DNA of 21,751 bases, taken from positions 896,737 to 918,487 of the forward strand of contig KQ481997.1 of NCBI GenBank assembly GCA_001430745.1, given 5' to 3'. This DNA comes from Auxenochlorella pyrenoidosa. Taxonomy: Eukaryota > Chlorophyta > Trebouxiophyceae > Chlorellales > Chlorellaceae. Shown here piece after piece: positions 1 to 8,140 of the stretch. Numbering within the stretch: the stretch's first letter is position 1; every line of letters begins with the position of its first letter. The notes beneath the pieces were generated by a model. The model was not told the DNA's origin and made no database searches. It was given only the letters and a program-made list of their open reading frames with translations. The translations under genes were made by a program, and so were the position numbers.

Positions 1-162
1 CCCACCATCGCTCCTCCCCTGCCCACACTCCACAGTCTCGCTGCGCCTGCGGCGCCCTCTGGCGCCCTCCCAAAACGGCCCCACCCTGTCCCAGGCTGGC
101 CCCACCTAAATTGCGCTTGCACGACCATGACTGCCACCCTGAAAGCAAGCAGCAGTGCGCAC

Positions 163-663
163 CGGGCGTCTCCGGGTCCACCTCGGCGCCTCGGCTCCAC
201 AGGAAGCGCGCCACCTCGGCGCGCCCCTTGGCGGCGGCAAAGTGCAGCGGGCACCGCCCCTTCTTGTCCTTGCAGTCCAGCGCAGCCCCCAGCTCCACCA
301 GGGCCTCTGCCTGCAGGCAGGGAGGAAGCATCCGCATGCTGTGGCAGCGGCAGCGGCAGGAACGAGGCAGGTGACCGGGAGTAAAAGCACGTGCCGCGCA
401 TTGCAGCAGGTGCCAGCACTCAGGCCATTGCGGGCAAGACTCACGTCGGCCAGGTAGCCCCTCGAGGCTGCCACCATCAGAAGGCTGTTGTGCTTCTTTT
501 GCTCGCGGAACTGCAGCAAGTAGAGGGGAGCGCCCGGTGTTGGCGGCGGCGGCGGCAGCTGAGTGGCGGCAGGGGAGTGAGGCGCGCTGCCCGTCAGGCT
601 CACCTTCTCAGCCTGATCCTCCATGGTGGAACCCATGTCGCCCTCCTCTGGTTGGCGCGACAC
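163..663 (-). CDS. Ankyrin-repeat protein, 5' part (runs off left edge)
   Basis: Two exons are resolved on the minus strand: 663-445 and 310-163, with an intron 444-311 (GTGAGT donor, TGCCTGCAG acceptor, phase 0 on both sides). The protein opens with a Pro/Thr-rich leader. It then reads NSLLMVAASRGYLAD, joined by splicing to AEALVELGAALDCKDKKGRC, then PLHFAAAKGRAEVARFLWSR and GAEVD. This is the ankyrin consensus (TPLHxAAxxGHxxVxxxLLxxGAxVxxxD) over almost two repeats. Exon 2 ends at a GT at 162-161; the next exon lies outside the window, because the only nearby AG would give a 24-nt intron. Start is the ATG at 663 (alternatives 636 and 624 in frame). Ankyrin repeats mediate protein-protein contacts; the partner and the rest of the protein cannot be known from here. 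Confidence 0.8.
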
Positions 664-941
664 TGCGGAGTGGCAAAGTGCTACTCGCGATGTTGCGGCG
701 GGGGAAGGCTAAGACTCAACGGATGCCAAATGGAATGTCTGCAGCAGCAAATTTCTGTCGATCGAGCAGGAATGCTCCGGCTTTGGCCACAAGGTGCCTG
801 CCGCCATCATGCTGTCGCCATCAGGTCAGCCGCCATAACTCGGTGCAGACTCCAAGCACACCTGCATTTGCTCCACAGTCCACCGTCAACTTGCAGTATT
901 AACCATAGCTTATTGATAAAGCCTCTTGTGGAGGTGATGGA
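664..941. other. Upstream region of the ankyrin gene, no gene seen
   Basis: This stretch should hold the promoter and 5' UTR of the minus-strand ankyrin gene. It includes a locally AT-richer patch near 893-920, unusual for this GC-rich window, but no clear TATA box or other element can be assigned. Confidence 0.3.
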
Positions 942-1216
942 TCACCCAGCATCGGCCATGCATGCCAACGCACCTCGCCTGGCGCAACGCATCACGGCGG
1001 AAGCATACGTGTAGCGTGCAGGGATGCGCTCCATGGGCAGTCTGCCAGCAAACATGGTCTGCAGGCTGGCGATGAGGTAGCAGCTGGCTAGGCTGTGCTG
1101 ATCAGGCATGCCTGTGCCCACCCTGCATGCTGCACCTGGTTGGCCCGGTGCACCTTCCTTCTCGCTGCTGCCGTCGTCACCGGTCCCAGACGCGGCGGCT
1201 GCCACTGGCTCTGGAT
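942..1216 (-). CDS. Possible terminal exon of an unidentified gene
   Basis: On the minus strand a good acceptor (CAACCTTTCAG) precedes an open segment starting DPEPVAAAASGTGDDGSSEK and ending at a stop at 942. Composition (Ala/Gly/Asp/Glu/Ser) is protein-like but no domain is recognised. The AT-rich stretch just before the acceptor (TATTTTTACTAAAATACGC) fits an intron with a branch point. No convincing GT donor was found upstream; a GC donor near 1391 would be in phase but is speculative. It could also be a non-coding open frame. Confidence 0.22.
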
Positions 1217-1453
1217 CTGAAAGGTTGCGTATTTTAGTAAAAATAGCAGGGGCGAAGAAGAATACCATCAAAGAGCTTTCCTAAATGGCCTCTTCCGTCA
1301 TCTCAAGTTGCATGCTGTTCCAGGCTGCTCGCTGCCCGCGTCGCTCTGGCTGCGGCGCAGCTTGCGCGACTGCTTGCGGCCGGGGTTGCCTCCGTCCTCG
1401 ACCAGCGGGCCAGCCACCGTGCCAGGCGCTGCTCCAGGCGCGTGCTCAGGTAA

Positions 1454-1529
1454 TCATCACTAACGTTACTTTTGGACCCCTCCAGCGGGGCGCCCGCTGG
1501 AGCAGTCCAACAAGGAACGTTAGTGATGA
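1454..1529. repeat. 76-nt imperfect palindrome (hairpin)
   Basis: The outer arms TCATCACTAACGTT (1454-1467) and AACGTTAGTGATGA (1516-1529) are perfect inverted copies. The inner arms 1472-1489 and 1493-1510 pair at 16 of 18 positions around a 3-nt loop. The structure would form a strong stem in DNA or RNA. Confidence 0.75.
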
Positions 1530-1721
1530 GTACCAGAGAGCTCGCCTGCAGCAGCGCTCGGCCGCTTCAGCAGGCTGGACGAGGCGCTAGAGGAATATGA
1601 AAAGAACAGCAATGATGAGTAGCCCTGCAGGCGCTTGAGCGCAGCCGCCATGTCCGCATCGGGCGCAGCCTGCGGGAGGCGGCGGGTGGCGGCGTCAGGC
1701 CGGGTGCACAGTCACGAGGAG

Positions 1722-1875
1722 GGTCAGCTTTTCCGACAGCACGCAGTCTCTCCTCCAGCAGCAAGGCTATGCGGCGCTGCATGGGGAGAGGCCGTGCCGC
1801 TTGTGCGACGGGGGCCCGCCCACTGCGCCGACGTTGCGCCAGCGTCGCCCATGGCGGTCGGGCAACCGGGGAGAG
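1722..1875. repeat. Direct repeat R1, copy 1 (partner 3882-4032)
   Basis: Clear similarity to 3882-4032 in the same orientation, from GGTCAGCTT through the block CCGTGCCGCTTGTGCG to GGCGGTCGGGC. In the plus frame both copies read like SLLQQQG...GE.PCRLC.GG, with several third-position differences, hinting at former coding sequence. An indel after that motif breaks the frame of this copy relative to the other. Confidence 0.7.
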
Positions 1876-2071
1876 ACCTCACAGCGTTGTCAGCGAGGGC
1901 ATCCGCGGCCTGGCAGGCAAACAGCACCTCCATCCTGCCCTGCAGCTGGCCCACGGCTGCCAAAGCAACAGCGCCCCGGTCCAGCGGTGCTGCCTTCACC
2001 TGGGCACCCTGGTCGGCCGCCAGCTGCGCCGGGGCCTGCAGCGCCCACCAGGGGGGAACTCCCTTAGTAAA

Positions 2072-2586
2072 CCGATGTGGCGTCCTGCCTGGACATGGTG
2101 GGGCACGCAGCGACTGGGGCCGGCGTCCCCACCACCGCCGCCTCGCCCTGCTGCGCTGCGCTGCGCTGCCAGCAGAGTCTGAGAGGTGGCGGTGACGGCT
2201 ACGCCTTTGGCGACAGTTGCTGTGCACTCTACCCGTGTCCAGGCAGGATGCCACCACCGCCACTGGACAAGCAAGCAAGGAGGGCGGTGGGAGCACAGGC
2301 ATGCAAACGCCGTGCCCTGGGCGCTCCAGCCTCTCAAGCCGTCATCAGCTTGGCCAGCAGGGTGCCAGAAAACTGCCCAACCTCTGCCAGGGGACTGGGA
2401 CAGGGGCAGTTGGCAGGAAGGCGTGAGCCTTTGCTGCTACATTATGAGGGCAGGCACTCGCCTCACTTGCCAGCTGCGCGTGCAAGGACTCAGGGAATCA
2501 TTGCCAAGTAAACACGACAGGCGAGTGAGCAGGTGGGTGCTGCCTGCTGGGGGGTCATGTGGCAAAGCAAGTGAGCTTGGCAGCTG
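2072..2586. repeat. 0.5-kb tandem direct repeat, unit 1
   Basis: Begins CCGATGTGGCGTCCTGCCTG and ends GTGAGCTTGGCAGCTG, immediately followed by a second, slightly diverged unit offset by 515 bp. Identity by eye is high, with substitutions and small indels scattered along the length. No gene is recognised within it. Confidence 0.88.
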
Positions 2587-3086
2587 CCGACGTGGCGTCC
2601 TGCCTGGACATGGTGGGGCACGCAGCGACTGGGGCCGGCGTCCTCACCACCGCCGCCTCGCTCTGCTGCGCTGCGCTGCCAGCAGGGTCTGAGTGGTGGC
2701 GACGGCAAGGACTTCGGCCACAGTTGCTGTGCACTCTACCCGTGTCCAGGCAGGACGCCACCACCGCCAGTGCACAAGCAAGGTAAGGAGGGCGGTGGGA
2801 GCACAGGCATGAAAACACCGTGGCCTGTGCGCTGCAGCCTCTCACGTCATCATCAGCTTGGTCAGCAGGGTGCCAGAAAACTCTGCCAGGGGACCGGGAC
2901 AGGGGCAGTTGGCAGGAAGGCGTGAGCCTTTGCTGCTACATAACGACAGCGTGCACTCGCCTCACTTACCAGCTGCGCGTGCAAGGGCTAAGGGAATCAT
3001 TGCCAGGAAAGCACGACAGGCGATGGAGCAGGCAGGTGCTGCCTGCTGGGGAGCCATGAGGCAGAGCAGTTGAGCTTGGCAGCTGC
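2587..3086. repeat. 0.5-kb tandem direct repeat, unit 2
   Basis: Begins CCGACGTGGCGTCCTGCCTG and ends TTGAGCTTGGCAGCTG. It is about 15 bp shorter than unit 1 through small deletions, for example loss of part of the CTGCCCAACCTCTGCCAGG stretch. The differences show the duplication is not a recent assembly artefact. Confidence 0.88.
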
Positions 3087-3232
3087 ATGCATCCTACTTC
3101 AAGCTGCCTGTAAGCCTTGCTAGGCGGGACGAGGCTTGTGGTGTCTGCCTGCTCACCCGGGCCCTGCGACCACGCCTGCCGCATGGCGCAGCCCAGGCCT
3201 AGGTCCTCATGCATGCACAGAGCCTGCCGCAG

Positions 3233-3412
3233 GTACCGCTGGCCGGGTATGGGATCGCCACACCCCGTGGGGACGTAACGGACACGCGGCTCAAGGCATG
3301 CAGCCAGCTGGGCCTGGACCTCTGTCTCTCAAGCAGGTACTTCCAGGCTACCCCAGCGGTGGACCTCTGCCAGCAGGCAGATGGTTGCGGGCGCCAGTGG
3401 GTGCTGCCGCCA
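3233..3412 (+). CDS. Candidate internal exon, unknown protein
   Basis: A 180-nt open segment (60 codons, phase 0 to 0) is bounded by a CTGCCGCAG acceptor and a consensus GTGAGT donor. It reads VPLAGYGIATPRGDVTDTRL, then KACSQLGLDLCLSSRYFQAT, then PAVDLCQQADGCGRQWVLPP. It looks more like folded protein than its surroundings and has four cysteines, but no family is recognised and no adjoining exons can be chained to it. It may be a surviving exon of a decayed gene. Confidence 0.3.
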
Positions 3413-3424
3413 GTGAGTGCTGGA

Positions 3425-3634
3425 TGGCCGCAATATGAGCTGGACATCCAAAGACCCGCCTCAGTCGCCTGAGCCCCAGCCTCACCTGGTCGGGACGAGC
3501 GCAAAGGCGGCGGCAAGACGCTGCAGCCCTGCCTCCAGCTCGCTAACGTTGTCTGAATTGGGTGGGCCGCTCTGAATGGCGCGCACGCAGGCGCTGAGCC
3601 GCGCCGCAGAACATCAGCGCTGATTACCTCAGCG
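3425..3634. repeat. Inverted repeat, left arm (partner 3670-3879)
   Basis: The reverse complement of this 210-nt arm aligns along its whole length with 3670-3879; a 35-nt spacer lies between. Shared blocks include CTGAGGTAATCAGC at the inner end and TCTTTGGATGTCC towards the outer end. The arms are clearly diverged, so the duplication is old. Confidence 0.85.
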
Positions 3635-3669
3635 CGAAGGTGGTTGCAAAGCATTGCAGCCCTTCCTCA

Positions 3670-3879
3670 GCTGAGGTAATCAGCATTCATGTTCTCTGGC
3701 AAGGCTCAGCGCCTGGGGGCGCGTGGTTCAGAGGGCTACATCCAACCCAGGCAGCATCAGCAAGCTGGAGGAAGGGCTGCAGCGCTTTGCCACCGCCTTT
3801 GCGATGCATCCGTACCAGGTGAGGCTGGGGCCCAGGTGCTTCAGGTGGATCTTTGGATGTCCTGCTCATGTTGCGGCCA
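3670..3879. repeat. Inverted repeat, right arm (partner 3425-3634)
   Basis: Plus-strand arm of the inverted repeat. It reads SKLEEGLQRFATAFAMHPY followed by a CAGGTGAGG donor-like site. The left arm on the minus strand reads SELEAGLQRLAAAFALVPT followed by the same donor-like site. This suggests that the duplicated unit once carried an exon end. Directly downstream (3882) begins copy 2 of direct repeat R1. Confidence 0.85.
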
Positions 3880-3881
3880 AA

Positions 3882-4032
3882 GGTCAGCTTGTTCGACACT
3901 ATGCAGTCCCTCCTTCAGCAGCAAGGCAATGCGGTGATGCACGGAGAGGGGCCGTGCCGCTTGTGCGGCGGGGGCCCCGCCCACTGCGCCGACGTGTGCC
4001 GGCGCCGCCAGCGGCGGTCGGGCGACCAAGGA
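3882..4032. repeat. Direct repeat R1, copy 2 (partner 1722-1875)
   Basis: Second copy of the 150-bp unit. In the plus frame it reads VSLFDTMQSLLQQQGNAVMH, then GEGPCRLCGGGPAHCADVC, a Cys/His-rich stretch that could be a metal-binding remnant but matches no family known to me. It abuts the right arm of the inverted repeat, so the two repeats may be parts of one larger element. Confidence 0.7.
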
Positions 4033-4388
4033 GCGGCCTCGCCTTGCCCGGGACATCCTAGCCCCCTTCATGCCCTCGGCACATCTGTTCCGGCCCTCCC
4101 GGCAGCTCCCGCCCGGCCAAACTGCGAGGGCGAGCGAGAGCAGCGTCTGCAGGCCTAGGAAGCCACGGTCTTCGAGCGCTTCAGTTTCCCCTTGCCGCCA
4201 GATTCGCACGACAGGTGCACACATTGTCACAAATGCACCGGAGGATAGGGTTTGGGGCTCAATGTTGCTCCGCCCCACGCCGTGCTGGGCTCAGCCCGCC
4301 GCATCCCTGGCAGGGACCCTTCCCGCCACCTTTCGCTGTTCCAACTAAGCTTGGGTAACAGCACTGTAGGGCAACGCTAGGCGCGGGG
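4033..4388. other. No feature seen
   Basis: Open frames on both strands are compositional. No splice-bounded exon, repeat or RNA gene was recognised between the second R1 copy and the candidate minus-strand exon at 4389. Confidence 0.3.
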
Positions 4389-4703
4389 TCAGCAGCTCAC
4401 ACACAGAGGTTGGTCTCTCTTACAGCCCCTCGCACTGGCACGCAAGCCTAGAGCAGCTGCGCAGCACGCCAGGGCCGCATAAATGTTGGCAGGGGCCGGC
4501 GCAGCGGCTGGCGGCGCACCCAGCAGCCAGAGCGGCAGCCCCCGCACGTCCTGGGTCATCGAAGGGTCCATGGATGACTCGGGCTTGCTGTCCCTGCCAA
4601 GCACCACGGCTGCGGCTTCCCCTAAATTTGTGTGGTCGAGGTGCGCGGGGGGCCCGTCAGGGAAAGAGAGCAGCTGCGCCAAGAGAGCGTCGCTGCTCCG
4701 CTC
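4389..4703 (-). CDS. Candidate terminal exon, hydrophobic C-terminus
   Basis: On the minus strand a pyrimidine-rich acceptor (CTTCGTCTGTCAG) precedes 104 open codons to a TGA at 4389-4391, beginning ERSSDALLAQLLSFPDGPP. The central part is acidic and polar (GRDSKPESSMDPSMTQDV). The C-terminal third is hydrophobic (GLPLWLLGAPPAAAPAPAN, IYAALACCAAALGL) and could be a membrane segment. No upstream exons could be chained with confidence; hydrophobic minus-strand frames up to about 5092 may belong to it. The plus strand of the same interval is also partly open, so strand assignment is uncertain. Confidence 0.33.
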   Translation of the reverse strand, partial: ERSSDALLAQLLSFPDGPPAHLDHTNLGEAAAVVLGRDSKPESSMDPSMTQDVRGLPLWLLGAPPAAAPAPANIYAALACCAAALGLRASARGCKRDQPLCVSC

Positions 4704-5817
4704 CTGACAGACGAAGTGTGTGCCTGCTCCTCTCCCCCTTGTGTGCACACAGCCGCACCAGCTGCACCCATGTGCCACCCCTTGCTGCGGAGTACTGGCC
4801 AATGCAGCTCAAACAGCAGTTTTGCTGCCAGCAGCAGTGCTGCCAGCTCAAGCCAGGGGCATGCCTCTGCGTTGGCAGCCAGTAGGCCACCACTGCTCGC
4901 GCTTTGCAACCTGGAGGCGCAGAACGAGCGAGCAAAGGAGCAGCTTGGCTGAGCCCTGCAGCAGCTGACAAACGCACAGCGGCATGGGCAGGCGCTGCGC
5001 TTGCGCACAGCAGCAGCGGAGGGGCAGAATAGGCAAGCGCAGGCACACCGCGCCAGGTGTGGCAGCGACTCCATTTCAAACGAAAGCTGCACCTGGTGTG
5101 CCGCTTTGGCAAGGTGCGATCGGTGACAGCCTGATCTGCCAGATGGGTGCCTGCAGTGCAGGAGTGCCGACTACTGACCAACATCCTGGCCCACAACCTC
5201 CATGCTTGCAGTTGCTTGCGTTTCTGCTTGTACTCTCCTGGACTGTTTGATGCTCTCCAATTTGGTGGCGACCAAAATCACCACTCTTCTACTGACACAA
5301 ACCGACCTCATGCCAACGTCCCCGCATGCCGCAGTTGAGCAGCACGTCGACGGTTCCTTACTCTGGATGGGCCTGGGCACACTCTCAACGTCCCTGTGTT
5401 AGTGGCCACCCAACAGCAAGGCGTATGAGCTTGAGAAGGGCTGGGACCGTTTTTGTCACACCTGGAATATCTGCAAAACAGATATCCATCAGCTGTGGTG
5501 GCTGGTGCGCCGCCAGCCACGAGGTGGTGCGCAGCAGGCGCGGCAGCCTGCAAAGACAGCCAGCCTCTGCCGCCATACAAGGCATTGTGCGGTGCCCAGC
5601 CCTGCTTATACGGTGCCTCAAGCCCTGCAAGCGACACTCCAGTCGCGAGCTGTTCTGCTAGTGGAGCAGCCAGTGTCGGAAGACGTCAATCGTCTTCAGA
5701 ATGCCTGCGTCGGCTCTGATCAGCGCTTCGCGCCCGGCAGGGGCCCGGGTAAGCCAGCTGTTGGCCATCCTACCACCCACAGTTCTGGAGGCGTGCGCTC
5801 CTGCACGCAGGGCCTGC
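4704..5817. other. Intergenic or decayed sequence, no supported gene
   Basis: A plus-strand coiled-coil-like string (CNLEAQNERAKEQLG, stop at 4950-4952, then ALQQLTNAQRHGQALRLRTA) is interrupted by a stop. It may be a remnant. The 3' part should include the promoter of the gene at 5818-7265. An in-frame ATG at 5701 and a GTAAGC donor-like site at 5749 leave open a longer or additional first exon for that gene. Confidence 0.3.
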
Positions 5818-7265
5818 ATGCATTTCGAAGGATCTCACTCTTCACCCGAGCATTGGTCCTGCGACCCCGTGCAGCAACTGGGCGCCGCTGCGGGGCGCCG
5901 CCCTCGCGCAGCCAGCCGCCCCCTCCCTCCAGCGGCTTCTTCCAGGCCCTACTGGGAGCAGGACAACTGGGGCGTGTCCGACAGCTCCTACCACAATGGA
6001 GATGGGCAGCACGAGGCTGGCGGCTGGGACGCCAGCACCAGCGGCCAGCACGAGGCCAACGGCTGGGACGCCAACGGGCACAGCACCCATCAGGCCAACG
6101 GCCGCAGCACCCACCACCAGGACGACCCTTACGATGGCGGCTACGGCTACGGCCAGCCCAGCTCCTCTGCATATCGCTACGACTCCCCCTACGACAACGA
6201 GCCCTCCTATGATGGCGAGCCGGCCTGGGGCACGCATGAGTCGTACCAGGACGAAGCCGTGCGGGCGTCGGCGCACGACCGCGAGCAGCTGGCGCCCGGC
6301 GAGCCGGCGCCCAGCTACGGCCGGGGCGACGTGCAGAGCGCCATCGCCAGCAACCCGCTGTTCACGCCGCAGTTCATGAACGTGCTGCAGGTGAGCGGGG
6401 CTGGGTGGCCGGCACGCCTGCGGGCCGCTGGCGCCCGGCTCGCAGCCGCAGAGGCGGCAAGGAATGTGCATGGCAGATGGACGCAGCTGCATAGCCCGAG
6501 AGTGCCCTTATCTTCACAACCAACTTGTTGCCTGTGGGCGCGCTGCAGGACTCGCTGGCGCGGCAGGGCAGCAGCGCGCTCACCACGGCGCCGCCGACGG
6601 AGCCTCGGTGCGGGCTTTTTTGCGCCTGTGGCAGCGACAGCCTGCTGCAGCGTTGCCCTGCCCAGCCTGCTGTTTGTGCCTTCTTAAACATGCTTCCACA
6701 TCCAGAGGCTTCCTTCAGGCACGCCTCATGCATGCGGCTCCCGCCACACCCGCCTGCCTGCAGGGCATCCGCCTCTGAGGAGGTGCTGACGGCCGCGCTG
6801 GCACAGAGCAAGCAGGCCCTGCAGCAGCTGCTGGTGTGGAGGGAGCAGCTGGACCGGCAGATCGCCTCGCAGCAGAAGCAGGCAGGCTGGGAGGGCGGGG
6901 GCGGCGCCTTGGCTGGGCCCTGCGAGCGCAGGCGTTGGGATGCAACTCCGCGAGCGGGCTGGCCGAAGCAGTTCCTCGGTGGCAGCATTCCAGGCTTCGG
7001 CGAAGCTGCCTGGGCGGGACGCCTGCATAGGCACCTCTTGCGCCCTGTGTGCGCGTGCATGCCACGTGCCTGCTGCCCCCCCAGCGAGTGCCAGCTGCAT
7101 CCTCTTGCCGCACGCCGCCCAGCCTCCCCACCAACCCCCGGCAGCCGCCCCGCCCGTCCTGCCGTCTGCCAGCAGGTCGACCGAATCGACTTTGCGCTGA
7201 ACAAGGTCAAGGGGGACGCCGCCTACATGAACGCCCTCAAGGAGATGCTGCACGGCGACATGTGA
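5818..7265 (+). CDS. Low-complexity/coiled-coil protein of unknown function, 4 exons
   Basis: Exons 5818-6390, 6549-6607, 6764-6881 and 7176-7265 (stop TGA 7263-7265) splice in phase and give about 279 residues. The start could instead be the in-frame ATG at 5701. The N-terminal two thirds are disordered, rich in Gly, Asn, His, Asp and Tyr, with a degenerate repeat (HEAGGWDA, HEANGWDANG, HQANGR). A short conserved-looking stretch follows (SAIASNPLFTPQFMNVLQ). The C-terminus is charged and helical (EEVLTAALAQSKQALQQLLV, WREQLDRQIASQQKQ) and joins VDRIDFALNKVKGDAAYMN to end LKEMLHGDM, a probable coiled coil. Intron 3 (6882-7175) appears to use a GC donor (AAGCAG|GCAGGC); no GT donor gives the required phase. 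It is not assigned to a family. Possibly a scaffold or trafficking adaptor, but that is a guess. Confidence 0.7.
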
Positions 7266-8140
7266 GAGGGGCCGCAGCTCCAGCGGCGGACGCCTGCCCT
7301 CGGCGGCGCGCACAGAGGCTGGCAGCCTCCGGTGCGCGCTCCCATCCCCCCCTCCCTGGTGGCACGCCGTCCCGTGTCCAGCGGACGTGTCTTTTGTCCA
7401 ACCCCACTCGAGCAAATGAATCAAGCCCGAGCCATACATCATGTGGCGCACAGTCCATGTGCTACAGAGGCCTCGGGACCTCTCATCTCTTGCTGGCGCC
7501 AGCCTGCCTGGCGGTGCTGGCACCGGCCGCCAGCGCAGTTTTCCACGCTGCCCGCCCTCTGCTTCTAGACTCAGTCCACATTTCTCTCTTCCTCGCCAAT
7601 TCATTCTTGCTTACGGCTTGCCCCTTTTGAGTTTGCCCCTTTGCCTGCCCCCCGCACCAGCTCTTTACTTCCATGAACGCTGCCCTCCCACATCTTATCG
7701 CTTGCCTTGCTGCCACAACGGCCACGCGGGTTTGTTGCCACCCTGCCATGTGCATCCATGTGCCGTTTTGCTCATTGCCTGCATGCTGGTAAAACTGCAC
7801 GACAGCGACATAAGGGCTGGCAGTCGCCTGCCCAACAGCTAGTGGGAAAAGCATCGACAGCACCGGAGCGTCATGGCCTTGCCGCCGGCAAACAGGTCCC
7901 CCCAAAATTTCATGGCACCGAGGAAACTGCGTCCCTCACTGGTCTCTCACATGGCTGAAGCGAGGAAACAGCTCAAGGAGAGGGGCATACTTTCCACCTG
8001 CAGGCTGGGCCCAGCACTCTCTCCCTCAACCGATCCTGCCAATCATCCAAGGCAGCCAGGAAGCCCTGGAAGCGTGCCAGGCTGCAGGGAGGCACTCCTG
8101 ACCGCCTGCAGCGCTGTTGAAGACGGGGAAGTCGCTCTCG
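7266..8140. other. 3' UTR of upstream gene and 5' region of the large gene
   Basis: This 875-nt spacer lies between two plus-strand genes. It is pyrimidine-richer than the coding parts (for example 7550-7650). No TGTAA-type algal polyadenylation signal was seen. An open ATG frame at 7873 (MALPPANRSPQNFMAPRK) lies out of frame with exon 1 of the next gene. It is most simply 5' UTR, though a spliced upstream coding exon cannot be excluded. Confidence 0.35.

Larger units (their letters stand above)
1235..3232. other. Duplication-rich region without a supported gene
   Basis: Many open frames exist on both strands because the DNA is GC-rich, but none has a recognisable domain. The stretch holds the hairpin at 1454-1529, one copy of a 150-bp direct repeat (1722-1875) and two tandem copies of a 0.5-kb unit (2072-3086). 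Short protein-like readings occur, for example ALGRFSRLDEALEEYEKNSN then DE and a stop (plus, near 1556-1620) and TRLEQRLARWLARW (minus, near 1400-1445). They cannot be joined into a gene with consistent splice sites. Decayed gene fragments or an old transposable element are both possible. Confidence 0.4.

Noticed and set aside
4860..5125. Plus-strand coiled-coil string (CNLEAQNERAKEQLG ... ALQQLTNAQRHGQ) as a gene
   Set aside because: A TGA at 4950-4952 interrupts it, no splice pair removes the stop and the minus strand is equally open. At most a remnant.
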